This document shows positions 49,615 to 58,522 of a DNA stretch of 62,192 nt, in pieces. The translations under genes and the position numbers were made by a program. Source of the DNA: an uncultured Oscillospiraceae bacterium (lineage in GTDB: Bacteria > Bacillota > Clostridia > Oscillospirales > Oscillospiraceae); the NCBI GenBank assembly GCA_947632155.1, contig CANROF010000008.1, positions 1 to 62,192 of the forward strand, in the 5' to 3' direction. The notes beneath the pieces were generated by a model. The model was not told the origin of the DNA. It did no database searches and saw only the letters and a list, made by a program, of their open reading frames with translations. Numbering within the stretch: position 1 is the stretch's first letter; each line of letters opens with the position of its first letter.

Positions 49615-51510
49615 CAAACACAGGTAGGAGACGACGGCCCAGAGTGCCAGGGCCGGGGCGGCGTATGGGCTGACGCCCAGCCACACGCACGCCGCGGCGT
49701 ATGCCGCCCCGGCGGCCGCCAGCGCCGCCGCGACGACGGCCAGCGCCGCTCCGGGCCGCAGCGGGCGCCTCCGGATGGCGAAGCGGTAGAGAAGCAGCGG
49801 CAGCGGGTGGAGAAGCAGCGTCAAAAGGACGCCCTCCAGCACCGACACGGCCGACGGGCCGCGGGCCGCGCTTTCGCTCTCCCCGGCAAACTCCACGGTG
49901 TCCATCAGAGCCTCAAACTCCGGGTAACAGCCGCTGCCGGGCAAGGCGCTGAAGGTGAAGATGTAAAACGCGCCGCCGCGGATGTGGATGAGCTCCGTCA
50001 CCTCCGCCGCCACGCCGCCGGCGTCCGGCTCCGCCGGGAGGGCGATCCTGAAATAACTGTTCCCGTTGTAGGCGGCCTCCGACACGCGCTCCCGGTCCAC
50101 GCCCAGAAGCTCCGCCAGCTCCCCGGGCGTGACCGCGGAGTTATCTATTCCGGCCAGCTCCCCGTCGGTGAAAACGCCGGGGTACTCCTCGCGCATATCG
50201 GCAACGGCGTAGTCCACCGCCGCCGCGCCGTCCCCGCCGCGTATGAAAGACCCCAGCACGCCGCCGGTCCCGCCGTCCCGCCGCTTCCAGCCCTCCGGCA
50301 CCGTGAAGGAGACGCCGTTTTTTTCGTCGGTGAAAGGAAAGGCCGGGTACGTCTCGGGCTCCGGGGGCGGCTCCGGCGCGGCCCTGGGGGGAATGTCGGC
50401 GGTGTTAAGGATTTCCATAAAGTCCCAATAATCCTGGGTGTCGGTGTAGCCGGTGAAGCTGAAAAGATACTGTGCGCCGCGGTCGAAGCGGTAATACTGC
50501 GCGGTGACCCGGCGGACCTGGGCGCCCTCCGGCCCCTCGTCCAAAAAGTAGAGGAAGTACTCGTTCCCGTTCACCGTGACGCGGCTGACCAGGTCCGGCT
50601 CCAGGCCGTAAAGCCCGGCCACGTCCGCCTCCGTGAGCCGCTCCATGCCGATCTCCTCCCGCTCCGCCGGGTCCGGGTACAGCGGCGTCAGGGCGCCGTC
50701 CTCGGTAAAGGCGTAGTACATGAAAAGCCCGCCGGTCCGGCGGGGCTCCTCCGGCAGGAGCTTCACCCGGAGCGTGCCGTCCCGGAGGCTCTCACTGATC
50801 TCCCACCTGTCCGGAAGGTCGAAGGAGACGCCGGAGCGCCCGTCTTGATACCTGTGCCCCGGGGACGCCTGCTCCTCCGCTTGCTCCACGGGGTAGGCCG
50901 GGCCGTCCTGACCGTCCCGGAAATAGTCAAATCCAAGGTGCTCCACGGTGTACCGCAGCGCCGAGGCCGCGGCCTCGGAGGGCTCGCCCCGGCTCCACAG
51001 GGAGACGCGGTACTCATACCCCGCGTAGGCCGTGACGTACTCCCAAAAGCGCCCGCCGTCATTCTCGTAGCGGACGCAGTCGTATTCCGCCCTCCCCGCC
51101 TCCAGGTGGGATACCTCCAGGACGGTGCTGCCCGCCTCCTCATAGGCGCGTCGAAGGCCGGCGCGGAAGGTCTGCCGCTCCTCCTCGGTGAGGACATCGT
51201 AGCCCCGGGAGCGGCTTGCGTAGGCGCCGACGTCGATGATATACGTCATGTCCGGGTCGAACAGCTCGATCAGGAGGTCCGGGTCGTCAAAAACATCGTC
51301 CAGCTCCTCCTTCTGGGAGAGCACCCACCCCGGGAGCGTCAGATCCCCGGCGCCGTCCCGGGTGAGGACGTAGCAGCCCTCCGGGGCGTGGACGGTGAGG
51401 CCGGCGGCTTCAAAATAAAATGCCATATCCCCCTCCCCGCGGGCCCTCAGCGGCGCGCAGACGGCAAGGGTGAATAGGATGACGAGGGTAAAGAGGGCTC
51501 TTTTTTTCAT
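49597..51510 (-). CDS. Secreted/anchored protein with three related beta domains; C-terminus altered by an inserted element
   Basis: 637 residues from ATG 51510 (MKKRALFTLVILFTLAVCAP), with GAGGAG upstream; a cleavable signal peptide ends near residue 27. Three related modules follow, best seen as YQDGRSGVSFDLPDRWEIS and FTDEKNGVSFTVPEGWKRR, each ending in a YLFSFTGY- or FYIFTFSA-like strand: a PsbP-like or lipoprotein-type fold found in many clostridial unknowns. Two C-terminal transmembrane segments (about 555-575 and 595-625) anchor it. The final residues ILISN and the stop come from the family M element, so the native end is lost. Function unknown. Confidence 0.8.
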   Translation of the reverse strand: MKKRALFTLVILFTLAVCAPLRARGEGDMAFYFEAAGLTVHAPEGCYVLTRDGAGDLTLPGWVLSQKEELDDVFDDPDLLIELFDPDMTYIIDVGAYASRSRGYDVLTEEERQTFRAGLRRAYEEAGSTVLEVSHLEAGRAEYDCVRYENDGGRFWEYVTAYAGYEYRVSLWSRGEPSEAAASALRYTVEHLGFDYFRDGQDGPAYPVEQAEEQASPGHRYQDGRSGVSFDLPDRWEISESLRDGTLRVKLLPEEPRRTGGLFMYYAFTEDGALTPLYPDPAEREEIGMERLTEADVAGLYGLEPDLVSRVTVNGNEYFLYFLDEGPEGAQVRRVTAQYYRFDRGAQYLFSFTGYTDTQDYWDFMEILNTADIPPRAAPEPPPEPETYPAFPFTDEKNGVSFTVPEGWKRRDGGTGGVLGSFIRGGDGAAAVDYAVADMREEYPGVFTDGELAGIDNSAVTPGELAELLGVDRERVSEAAYNGNSYFRIALPAEPDAGGVAAEVTELIHIRGGAFYIFTFSALPGSGCYPEFEALMDTVEFAGESESAARGPSAVSVLEGVLLTLLLHPLPLLLYRFAIRRRPLRPGAALAVVAAALAAAGAAYAAACVWLGVSPYAAPALALWAVVSYLCLILISN

Positions 51511-51545
51511 ACGCGCTCCTCGCTTTTTCCCGTTTTGGGGCTTGG

Positions 51546-52814
51546 CTACTTCTCCCACTCCTCTACGTCGATACCGGTGAGATACCGCCGGGCCATATCC
51601 AGGGCGTGGTTGGCCGCCGCCGTGCGCACCCGGTCCCGGTCGTGGCCCAGGTGGAGGGAGCGCGTGAAGGTCCCCCCGGGCGTGGAGAGGGAGACGTAGA
51701 CCGTCCCCACCGGCGTGCCGCTCCCGTCCGAGTCGGGCCCCGCGATGCCGGTGATGCCGACGCCCAGGTCCGAGCCGAATTTTTCCCGGACGCCCTCCGC
51801 CATGGCCTGGGACACGGCGAGGCTCACGACGCCCTCGCGCCGGATGAGCTCCGCCGGGACGCCCAGTATGGCGGTCTTGGAGCTCACGGCGTAGGTCACC
51901 GCGCCGCCCAGATACACCTCCGACGCCCCGGGCAGGTCCGTCATGCGCTTGGAGACAAGCCCCCCGGTGCAGCTCTCCGCCGCGGCCATGGTGACGTGCT
52001 TCTCCTTTAAAAGTCCGAGGACAGTGTTCTCCAGGGTGTCCGTGTCGATACCGTAGACGCAGTTGCCGATCTTCTCCCGGACCTCCCGGATGACGGGCTC
52101 CATCAGCGCCTCCGCCTCGGCGTCCGTCCGGGCCATGGCGGTGACCCGCAGGCGCACCTCGCCGCTCTTGGCGTAGGGGGCCAGGGTGGGATTGGAGAGC
52201 CGCAGCATGGTGTCCCGGAGCTTATCCTCCACAAAGGACTCCCCCAGGCCGAAGATGTGGATGTTATGGCTCACAAGCTCCGTGTCCGAGAGGGCGCGCA
52301 GATACGGCATGGCGCAGGCGCGGAACATGGGCACGCACTCCCGGGGCGGGCCGGGGAGCATCAGCACCCGGACGCCCTCCGCCTCAAAGGCGCACCCCGG
52401 CGCCGTGCCGCAGTCGTTGTGAAAGACGGTGCAGCCCTCCGGCAGCAGCGCCTGCTGGTAGTTGTTGTCCGTCATCTGGTGGCTGTGGAGGCGCGTGGCG
52501 AAGTAGTCCCGTATCTCCTGGGCCTCACGCTCGTCGAAGACGAGCTTTTTTCCGAAGGCCTCGGCCAGGGTCTGCTTGGTCAGGTCGTCGCAGGTGGGCC
52601 CCAGCCCGCCGGTGGTGATGATGATGTCCGCCCGGGAGCGGGCGATGGCCACGGCGGCCTTCAGCCGCTCCGGGTTGTCGCCCACCACGGTGTGGAAGTA
52701 GACGTTGATGCCAAGCTCCGACAGCATCTGGCTTATGTCCTGGGCGTCGGTGTTGGCGATGTTGCCAAGCAAAAGCTCCGTGCCCACGGAGATGATCTCG
52801 GCGGTGTGAGACAT
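51546..52814 (-). CDS. cinA: CinA family protein (competence/damage-inducible; NMN amidase type)
   Basis: 422 residues from ATG 52814 (MSHTAEIISVGTELLLG), after GGAGG. N-terminal MoaB-like domain with TTGGLGPTCDDLTKQ and LPGPPRECVPMF; C-terminal amidase domain with AAAESCTGGLVSKRMTD and GITGIAGPDSDGSGTPVGTV. It recycles NMN to nicotinate mononucleotide and hydrolyses ADP-ribose-type compounds. Lies 266 bp downstream of argR, where recN usually stands in Firmicutes. Confidence 0.95.
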   Translation of the reverse strand: MSHTAEIISVGTELLLGNIANTDAQDISQMLSELGINVYFHTVVGDNPERLKAAVAIARSRADIIITTGGLGPTCDDLTKQTLAEAFGKKLVFDEREAQEIRDYFATRLHSHQMTDNNYQQALLPEGCTVFHNDCGTAPGCAFEAEGVRVLMLPGPPRECVPMFRACAMPYLRALSDTELVSHNIHIFGLGESFVEDKLRDTMLRLSNPTLAPYAKSGEVRLRVTAMARTDAEAEALMEPVIREVREKIGNCVYGIDTDTLENTVLGLLKEKHVTMAAAESCTGGLVSKRMTDLPGASEVYLGGAVTYAVSSKTAILGVPAELIRREGVVSLAVSQAMAEGVREKFGSDLGVGITGIAGPDSDGSGTPVGTVYVSLSTPGGTFTRSLHLGHDRDRVRTAAANHALDMARRYLTGIDVEEWEK

Positions 52815-52887
52815 GGATGGGACCTCCTTTTTTTCTAAATTCGGAAGTGGTGCGTATGACCGTAATTGGGTAATGAATCGGGGGGAC

Positions 52888-52914
52888 GGGTCGCCGGGAC
52901 GGCGACCCCTACGG
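52888..52914. repeat. Family C intergenic motif with hairpin
   Basis: GGGTCGCC/GGCGACCC stem around GGGAC followed by CCTACG; the complement reads CGTAGGGG plus hairpin as at 46142. A second, poorer copy (TCATAGGGACGGGTCGCCG) is at 52960-52980. The gap 52815-53080 otherwise has no gene. Confidence 0.5.
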
Positions 52915-53080
52915 CGTTTTTTTGTAGACTTTCGCGTATTGGAAACGTTCCCATTTCCCTCATAGGGACGGGTCGCCGTGGACGTGCCCGGGGGCATTCC
53001 CTGCGGTCACGGCCCATACGGCGAAAATGAATGATTTTTACGTTTTTCGGAAGGCGAAAGCGTATCGGCGGGCGGGGCGG

Positions 53081-53527
53081 TCAGATATTCTCGCTGACCC
53101 AGCGGCAGAAGTCCTCCGCCGCGTCGTCGTCGGTCATGGCCATGAAGGCCGTGTCGTCGCCGGCGATGGTGCCCACCAGGGCGCGTATCTTCATTTTGTC
53201 CACCGCGCTGCAGGCCGCCGGGGCCAGGCCCGGGAGGGTCTTCAGCACCACGATGTTCTGGGCCCGGGCGGCGCTGACCACGCACTCCCGGAAGATGGTC
53301 CGCAGGCGCGTCTCCACGTCCACCGAACGCTCCGCCGGGGAGACGTAGTACATAAGGCCGTCGCCCCCGGCCTGGCGGACGATGCGGAGCTGCCGTATGT
53401 CCCGGGAGACTGTGGCCTGGGTCACGGCAAATCCCTGAAGGCGGAGCCTGGCGATGAGCTCGCCCTGGGTGCTTATCTTTTCGGAGGCAATGATTTCTAA
53501 TATTTTCCTTTGTCGCTCGTTTTTCAT
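53081..53527 (-). CDS. argR: Arginine repressor ArgR
   Basis: 148 residues from ATG 53527, overlapping nadK by ATGA. N-terminal winged HTH with ISTQGELIARLRLQGFAVTQ, then ATVSRDIRQL; C-terminal arginine-binding, hexamer-forming domain with LVGTIAGDDTAFMAM (the GTIAGDDT loop binds arginine). Controls arginine synthesis and breakdown. Position after tlyA-nadK is typical of Firmicutes. Confidence 0.96.
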   Translation of the reverse strand: MKNERQRKILEIIASEKISTQGELIARLRLQGFAVTQATVSRDIRQLRIVRQAGGDGLMYYVSPAERSVDVETRLRTIFRECVVSAARAQNIVVLKTLPGLAPAACSAVDKMKIRALVGTIAGDDTAFMAMTDDDAAEDFCRWVSENI

Positions 53528-54342
53528 GGCCGCTCCCCCAGCTTCTCGTTCACTTTCTCGTAAAAGCTCCGGCCGGTGACCCGGGCGAGCCTGGTGGTCA
53601 GCGCGGAGCGGCGGACCTCCACGCGGTCGCGCTCCAACAGCTCCAGCTCCTCGCCGCCGTCCACCGAGAGATACGCGCTGCGGCCCCGAAGCTCCGTGAG
53701 CTCCACGGTGACGGTCCTGTCCGGCGCCAGGACGTAGCTCCTGGCGGACAGCACGTGGGGGCAGACGGGGGTGACGATGAGGCTTTTTGCCATGGGCTCC
53801 ACGATGGGCCCCCCGGCGGACAGGGAATAGGCCGTGGAGCCGGTGGGGGTGGAGACGATGACGCCGTCCCCCGTGAGGTTCATGATCCGCCGCCCGTCGC
53901 CGTAGACGGCAAAGCCGATGACGCGGGCCACGCTGCCAACCACGGCCTCGTTGAGGGCGAAGTCCCGGATGAGGGGCTTTCCGTCCCGGAAAAGCGCCAC
54001 GTCCGCCATCATCCGCTCCTCCACGGTGTAGCGCCCTAAAAAGGCGTCCCGGGCCAGGGCCGTCTCCCGGACCTCCAGCTCCGCCATGAAGCCCTTGTGG
54101 CCCAGGTTTATGCCGAGAATCGGGACGTCCGTCTCCGCCAGGGCCCTGGCGGCCCTGAGAATGGCCCCGTCGCCGCCGAAGGTGACGGCCATGCCCGCGC
54201 CGGGCAGGAGCTCCGAGAGGCCGGAAAGCTCCATGCACACGCCGTAGGGTATTTTGAGCTCCTCCAGTATCCCCTGGATCTCCCGGCAGCACCGGAGGGA
54301 CGGGTCCCGCTGGGGATTGGCGAAAAGTATCACTCTTTCCAT
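53524..54342 (-). CDS. nadK: NAD kinase
   Basis: 272 residues. Diacylglycerol-kinase-like fold with VTFGGDGAILRAARAL (GGDG motif), GINLGHKGFMAEL, ALNEAVVG, GDGVIVSTPTGSTAYSLSAGG. Makes NADP from NAD with ATP. 3 bp after tlyA. Confidence 0.96.
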   Translation of the reverse strand: MERVILFANPQRDPSLRCCREIQGILEELKIPYGVCMELSGLSELLPGAGMAVTFGGDGAILRAARALAETDVPILGINLGHKGFMAELEVRETALARDAFLGRYTVEERMMADVALFRDGKPLIRDFALNEAVVGSVARVIGFAVYGDGRRIMNLTGDGVIVSTPTGSTAYSLSAGGPIVEPMAKSLIVTPVCPHVLSARSYVLAPDRTVTVELTELRGRSAYLSVDGGEELELLERDRVEVRRSALTTRLARVTGRSFYEKVNEKLGERP

Positions 54343-54345
54343 GGC

Positions 54346-55140
54346 TCACCCCCGCAAAAGGCCGTGGGCCTCGGCCACCACCTGGGAGATCCCGGCGCGG
54401 CAGGAACACTGGCGGCTCACAAGGTGCCCCAGAAACTCGATATTCCCCTCCGGCCCCCGGATGGGGGACCAGGTGATGTTTTCCACGAAAAATCCGGCGT
54501 TTTCGGCGTTTTTGAGGAACGCCTTCAGGACCTCGACGTGCGTCTCCGGCTCCCGGACCACGCCCTTTTTGCCCACCTTCCCGCGCCCGGCCTCGAACTG
54601 GGGCTTGATGAGGCAGAAGACCTCCCCGTCCGGCGTCAGCACCCGGCGCACCGCCGGGAGGATGAGGGAAAGGGATATGAAGCTCACGTCCACGCTTGCC
54701 AGCTCCGGCGGCTCCGGGAACATATCCGGCGTCAGATACCGGGCGTTGGTCTTTTCCATGACCACCACCCGTTCATCGTTCCTGAGGCTCCAGGCAAGCT
54801 GCCCGTAGCCCACGTCCACGGAGTAGACCTTTTTGGCGCCGCGCCTCAGCATGAGGTCCGTAAAGCCCCCGGTGGAGGCCCCGCAGTCCAGGCACACCTT
54901 TCCCTCCGGGTCCCCGCCGAAAAAGTCCAGGGCCCGCTCTAACTTCAGCCCGCCCCGGGAGACGTACTTCTGGCCGCCGCGGACCTGGATAGTTACCTCC
55001 GGCGGGTAGGCCGTCCCCGGCTTATCCGCCCGCTGTCCGTCCGCGAAGACCTCCCCCGCCATAATGACGGCCCGGGCCTTCTCGCGGCTCTCCGCAAGGC
55101 CCCGCTCCACTAAGAGAACGTCAAGTCTCGTCTTTGCCAT
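54346..55140 (-). CDS. tlyA: TlyA family rRNA (cytidine-2'-O)-methyltransferase
   Basis: 264 residues. N-terminal S4 RNA-binding domain (MAKTRLDVLLVERGLAESRE) and FtsJ-like methyltransferase domain with CLDCGASTGGFTDLMLRRGA (SAM loop) and the K-D-K-E style residues that follow. Older annotations call it hemolysin A. It overlaps dxs by 20 bp. Confidence 0.95.
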   Translation of the reverse strand: MAKTRLDVLLVERGLAESREKARAVIMAGEVFADGQRADKPGTAYPPEVTIQVRGGQKYVSRGGLKLERALDFFGGDPEGKVCLDCGASTGGFTDLMLRRGAKKVYSVDVGYGQLAWSLRNDERVVVMEKTNARYLTPDMFPEPPELASVDVSFISLSLILPAVRRVLTPDGEVFCLIKPQFEAGRGKVGKKGVVREPETHVEVLKAFLKNAENAGFFVENITWSPIRGPEGNIEFLGHLVSRQCSCRAGISQVVAEAHGLLRG

Positions 55141-57007
55141 CTCGGTCCCCCAAATCAGAAATCGCGCCCAAATCGGCCCCGATCGCCTCCGCCACGCCGG
55201 CGGCGTCGATGCCGCAGAGCCTCCGCAGCTCCTCCGCCGTGCCGTGGGGTATGAAGCGGTCGCCTAAATTTTTCAGTATCAGCGAGCGGAGCGCAACGCC
55301 CCGGGACAAAAGCTCCGCCGAAAGCTGCTGGCCGACACAGCCGTTTGTAACGGCCTCCTCCAGCACCAAAAGCCGCCCGGTGCGGCGGACGGACTCCTCG
55401 ACGGGCCCGCAGTCCATGGGCTTTATCCGGCCCAGCTTGACGACTTCAACCGAGATTCCCCGCTCTTCCAGCGCGTCGGCGGCATCCAGGGCGGCGTTTA
55501 CGCTGACGCCGTAGGTGACGACGGTGAAATCCCGCCCGGAGCGCAGCCTTTTCGTGGGCTCCGCGCCGCCGCCGGTGTAGCGGCCCTCGCCCCCCTTGGG
55601 GTAGCGGACGGCCACGGGGCCCGGCTCGGTGAGGACGGCGTATCTCAGCATGTCCCGGAGCTCCGCGAAGCTGGCCGGGGACCAAACGGTCATGTTGGGG
55701 ATGGAGGTGAGGAAGCTTACGTCCATGCTCCCCTGGTGCGTCTCCCCGTCCTCGCCGGAGATGCCGGCCCGGTCCACCGCCAGGACGGCGTGCTCCCGCC
55801 CCAGGGCGATGTCCTGGAGGAGCATGTCGTAGCTGCGCTGTAAAAACGTGGAATACACGGCAAATACGGGGATCAGCCCCCGGTGGGCCATGCCCCCGGC
55901 CATGGCGGCGGCGTGGCCCTCGCAGATGCCCACGTCGAAAAACCGCCGGGGATAGAGCCTGGCGAATTCCGAAAGCCCCGTGCCGGAGGGCATGGCGGCG
56001 GTGATGGCCGTCACGCGCCCGTCGCTTTCGGCAAGCTCAGTGAGCTCCCTGCCAAAGACGTCCGAGAAGCCCTCCCCGGAGGGGGGCAGCTCCCCGGTGA
56101 CGGGGTCGAAGCCCTTGACGCCGTGGAAGGCGTCGGGGTTTTCCTCGGCGAAGGGCACGCCCTTGCCTTTTGTGGTGATGACGTGTACCAGCACCGGCTC
56201 GTTGGCCTCCCGGGCCACCTTCAGGGCGTTCACCAGGGACTTTAAGTTGTGTCCGTCCACGGGCCCCAGGTAATTGAAGCCCATGTCCTCAAACATGGAG
56301 CAGGGGAGGATGGCCTCCTTCACCGTCTGCTTGAGCTTGTGGACCACGCTGTTGATATGCCTCCCGCCGGGGATGCGGCGCATCAGCCACCGGAAGCCGT
56401 TTTTAAAGGCGATATACCCGTGGCGGAGCCGCAAACGGGACAAATACCGGGCCATGGCCCCCACGTTTTTCGTGATGGACATGCCGTTGTCGTTGAGTAT
56501 GACGATCAGCGGCTCCTTGGAGCCCCCGGCGTCGCAAAGGGCCTCGTAGGAGAGCCCCCCGGTCAGCGCCCCGTCGCCCACCACGGCGATGACGGCGTAG
56601 TCCTCCCCCAAAAGCGTCCGGGCCCGGGCCATGCCCAGGGCCGTGGAGATGGCGGAGGACGCGTGCCCCGCCACAAAGGCGTCCTCGTCGGACTCCGCGG
56701 GCTTTGGGAAGCCGGAGATGCCGCCGAATTTCCGGAGCGTCCCGAAGCGCTCCCGGCGGCCGGTCAGGATCTTGTGGATGTAGCTCTGGTGGCCCACGTC
56801 GAAGAGCAGCCTGTCGCGCTTTGTGTTGAAGGTCCGGTGTATCGCCACCGTCAGCTCCACCACGCCCAAATTTGAGCTCAGGTGTCCCCCGGTCCTGGCG
56901 GTAGTCTCCACGACGAATTGGCGGAGCTCCGCGCAGAGCTGCGGGAGCTTCGCCTCGTCCAGGTTCCTTACGTCCTCGCCGGAGGTTATTTTATCAAGAA
57001 TTTCCAC
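55121..57007 (-). CDS. dxs: 1-deoxy-D-xylulose-5-phosphate synthase
   Basis: 628 residues, normal length. Thiamine diphosphate motif VVGDGALTGGLSYEALCDAG ... ILNDNGMSI, histidines in GHLSSNLG and DVGHQSYIHK, and FAVYSTFLQRSYDMLLQDIA in the pyrimidine domain. First step of the MEP isoprenoid pathway. It stands with ispA (58523) in the same operon, 15 bp after oapA. Confidence 0.97.
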   Translation of the reverse strand: MEILDKITSGEDVRNLDEAKLPQLCAELRQFVVETTARTGGHLSSNLGVVELTVAIHRTFNTKRDRLLFDVGHQSYIHKILTGRRERFGTLRKFGGISGFPKPAESDEDAFVAGHASSAISTALGMARARTLLGEDYAVIAVVGDGALTGGLSYEALCDAGGSKEPLIVILNDNGMSITKNVGAMARYLSRLRLRHGYIAFKNGFRWLMRRIPGGRHINSVVHKLKQTVKEAILPCSMFEDMGFNYLGPVDGHNLKSLVNALKVAREANEPVLVHVITTKGKGVPFAEENPDAFHGVKGFDPVTGELPPSGEGFSDVFGRELTELAESDGRVTAITAAMPSGTGLSEFARLYPRRFFDVGICEGHAAAMAGGMAHRGLIPVFAVYSTFLQRSYDMLLQDIALGREHAVLAVDRAGISGEDGETHQGSMDVSFLTSIPNMTVWSPASFAELRDMLRYAVLTEPGPVAVRYPKGGEGRYTGGGAEPTKRLRSGRDFTVVTYGVSVNAALDAADALEERGISVEVVKLGRIKPMDCGPVEESVRRTGRLLVLEEAVTNGCVGQQLSAELLSRGVALRSLILKNLGDRFIPHGTAEELRRLCGIDAAGVAEAIGADLGAISDLGDRDGKDET

Positions 57008-57022
57008 TGTGGCCTCCCAAGC

Positions 57023-57559
57023 TCACTTTTTCTTCCTGTGGGGCAGGAGTGCCATGAGCTTTCCCACCATGAAGACGATCTGGGTGTCGCTGTTGATGGC
57101 GATGGTCTTGCCCACCGCCTTGCCGCCGATGGTGAGGCCCGACACGACGCCCGTCACCAAAAGCGAGGTGACCACGGAGCTGACGCTGAGGTCCTGGCTC
57201 AGCTTCCCGGCGATGGCGGCGGCGGTGGCTCCGGAGATGATGCCGGAGATGTCCCCCACCACGTCGTTGCATATGCTGGAGACGCGCTCGGCGCGGCGCA
57301 ACAGCCGCAGCGCCTCCCGGGCGCCACGCTCCTTGTGGGAGGCCATGGCGTGAAAGGGCGTCTCCGTGGCGCTGGTGACCGCCACGCCCACCACGTCAAA
57401 GACCACGCCCAGCGCCACGAAGGCCATCAGCAGCACAAACGCCACAAAGTACCCCGCCCCGTCCAGTATCTCCGACGACACGAACGAGAACACCACCGAC
57501 ATCGTAAGCGAGATCAGCACGATCTCCACGATCCACTTGATATTTGTCTTTTTTTTCAT
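57023..57559 (-). CDS. oapA: OLE-associated protein A-like membrane protein (DUF21-type)
   Basis: 178 residues with four hydrophobic segments (about 12-30, 34-58, 105-122 and 128-150). The loop VAVTSATETPFHAMASHKER resembles the DUF21 (CNNM/CorB) segment. A basic C-terminus (PHRKKK). Known context: OLE RNA genes are followed by oapA, whose product binds OLE RNA and places it at the membrane, with roles in magnesium, cold and alcohol stress in Bacillus halodurans. The neighbouring ncRNA gene and the ispA-OLE-oapA-dxs-tlyA order match. The name rests on this context plus fold. Confidence 0.82.
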   Translation of the reverse strand: MKKKTNIKWIVEIVLISLTMSVVFSFVSSEILDGAGYFVAFVLLMAFVALGVVFDVVGVAVTSATETPFHAMASHKERGAREALRLLRRAERVSSICNDVVGDISGIISGATAAAIAGKLSQDLSVSSVVTSLLVTGVVSGLTIGGKAVGKTIAINSDTQIVFMVGKLMALLPHRKKK

Positions 57560-57623
57560 AAATCCCCGCCATAAAAATAAATGCCGCTCCGCGGCAAAAA
57601 AATAAGATATTTTCCTTGTTCCC

Positions 57624-57812
57624 CAAAATTTAAATATTTTTCGCGGGGCTCCGCCTCGCGAAAAATCCCTTTTGTTTTGCGGAGTGTGCGGCCCCTGCGG
57701 GGCCGTGCGCGCAGCAAAACAGCAGGAAAATTTTCTCTGAATTCCGCAGAATTCAGAAAAATTTTCCGCACGTTCCCCTTAATTTTAAAGGCGCCCGCGC
57801 CTTTAAAATTAA
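57624..57812 (+). repeat. Divergent family A relative (copy B) between OLE RNA and oapA
   Basis: The same architecture as family A but with new stem sequences. H1 (57637-57665) is TTTTTCGCG/CGCGAAAAA. H2 (57673-57721) is closed by TGTTTTGC/GCAAAACA with inner stem CGGCCCC/GGGGCCG. H3 (57725-57767) is GGAAAATTTT with its complement. H4 (57779-57812) is a perfect 16-bp stem. Linkers ATCCCTTTTGT, GCGCGCAG and CGCACGTTCCCCTT are kept. It lies on the opposite strand sense to the operon, in the 280-bp spacer after the OLE RNA. Confidence 0.8.
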
Positions 57813-57839
57813 ATTGGCGGCGGCGAACAGGATAAATCT

Positions 57840-58467
57840 TGCGGCTTAGGTCGGGTAGGCTTTCCCTCGGAGCTGCCCCCCGTTGCCGTGAGGGCGGTTT
57901 CCCATTAAAGCGCCGCTCTGAGCGTTGCCCACTCAGTCACCCGATCGCCACTGAGGCCGCACTGCAATCCCCTGTTCGCCCGTTTGACAGCCTAGATGTT
58001 TTCCATGGCGAAGCAAAACGTCTCTTTAGCCTCTTTTGCAGGGGCTATTTCAAGGGGATATCGTCCCGCGCCCTGGCCGGGGCACGGCCCGCGTAGCTCC
58101 CCTATCCGCAGCACCCACTCAAGGCAGGCTACTCTGCACACAGCACAGGTTGAGTCAAAAAAGTCTCTTCCATTCAGTCGCACCGCAATACAGGTTTAAA
58201 CCCCGGGCCGTAGACAGGTCGCGTACCGCAAATGGGAGTACGCCTGACCACAGCTCCGGGTCTCCACACCAGCAGGGTCGGGGCCGCCATGCCATTAGCG
58301 GTCGCCCTACTGATGCAGGCCGAAAAAGTTTCGCGCCTCCCTCCAGCACCCACCCGGAACTGGGCGTTCCAAGCAGACACAAGAGGCTTCAACGATGTGC
58401 CCTTCAAAGGATTTTTAGGCCCTTCTTAGGAGACGTCAGCTCCGACTAGGATACTGCGCCGCCATCA
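57840..58467 (-). ncRNA. ole: OLE RNA (ornate large extremophilic RNA)
   Basis: About 625 nt with no plausible reading frame, transcribed from the promoter at 58474-58502. Its length, GC-rich stem content and exact position (after xseA-xseB-ispA, before the DUF21-type gene and dxs-tlyA-nadK-argR) match the OLE RNA locus known from Bacillus halodurans and anaerobic Firmicutes. OLE RNA forms a membrane-bound ribonucleoprotein with OapA, OapB and OapC. I inferred it from size and context, not from an alignment; the 3' end is set where the repeat H4 hairpin region begins and may be off by tens of bases. Confidence 0.82.
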
Positions 58468-58473
58468 ATATTC

Positions 58474-58502
58474 ATTATACAGTATACTTATTCATTTTTC
58501 AA
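58474..58502 (-). promoter_or_regulatory. Sigma-A promoter of the OLE RNA
   Basis: Minus strand TTGAAA (58502-58497) and TATAAT (58479-58474), 17-bp spacer, start near 58467. It lets the RNA be made apart from the upstream nusB...ispA transcript. Confidence 0.82.
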
Positions 58503-58522
58503 GTACCGATTTGAGCGGCATT

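Noticed and set aside
57840-58467. tmRNA, RNase P RNA or 6S RNA
   Set aside because: Length and lack of a tRNA-like CCA end or P4 consensus do not fit; the gene neighbourhood matches OLE RNA.
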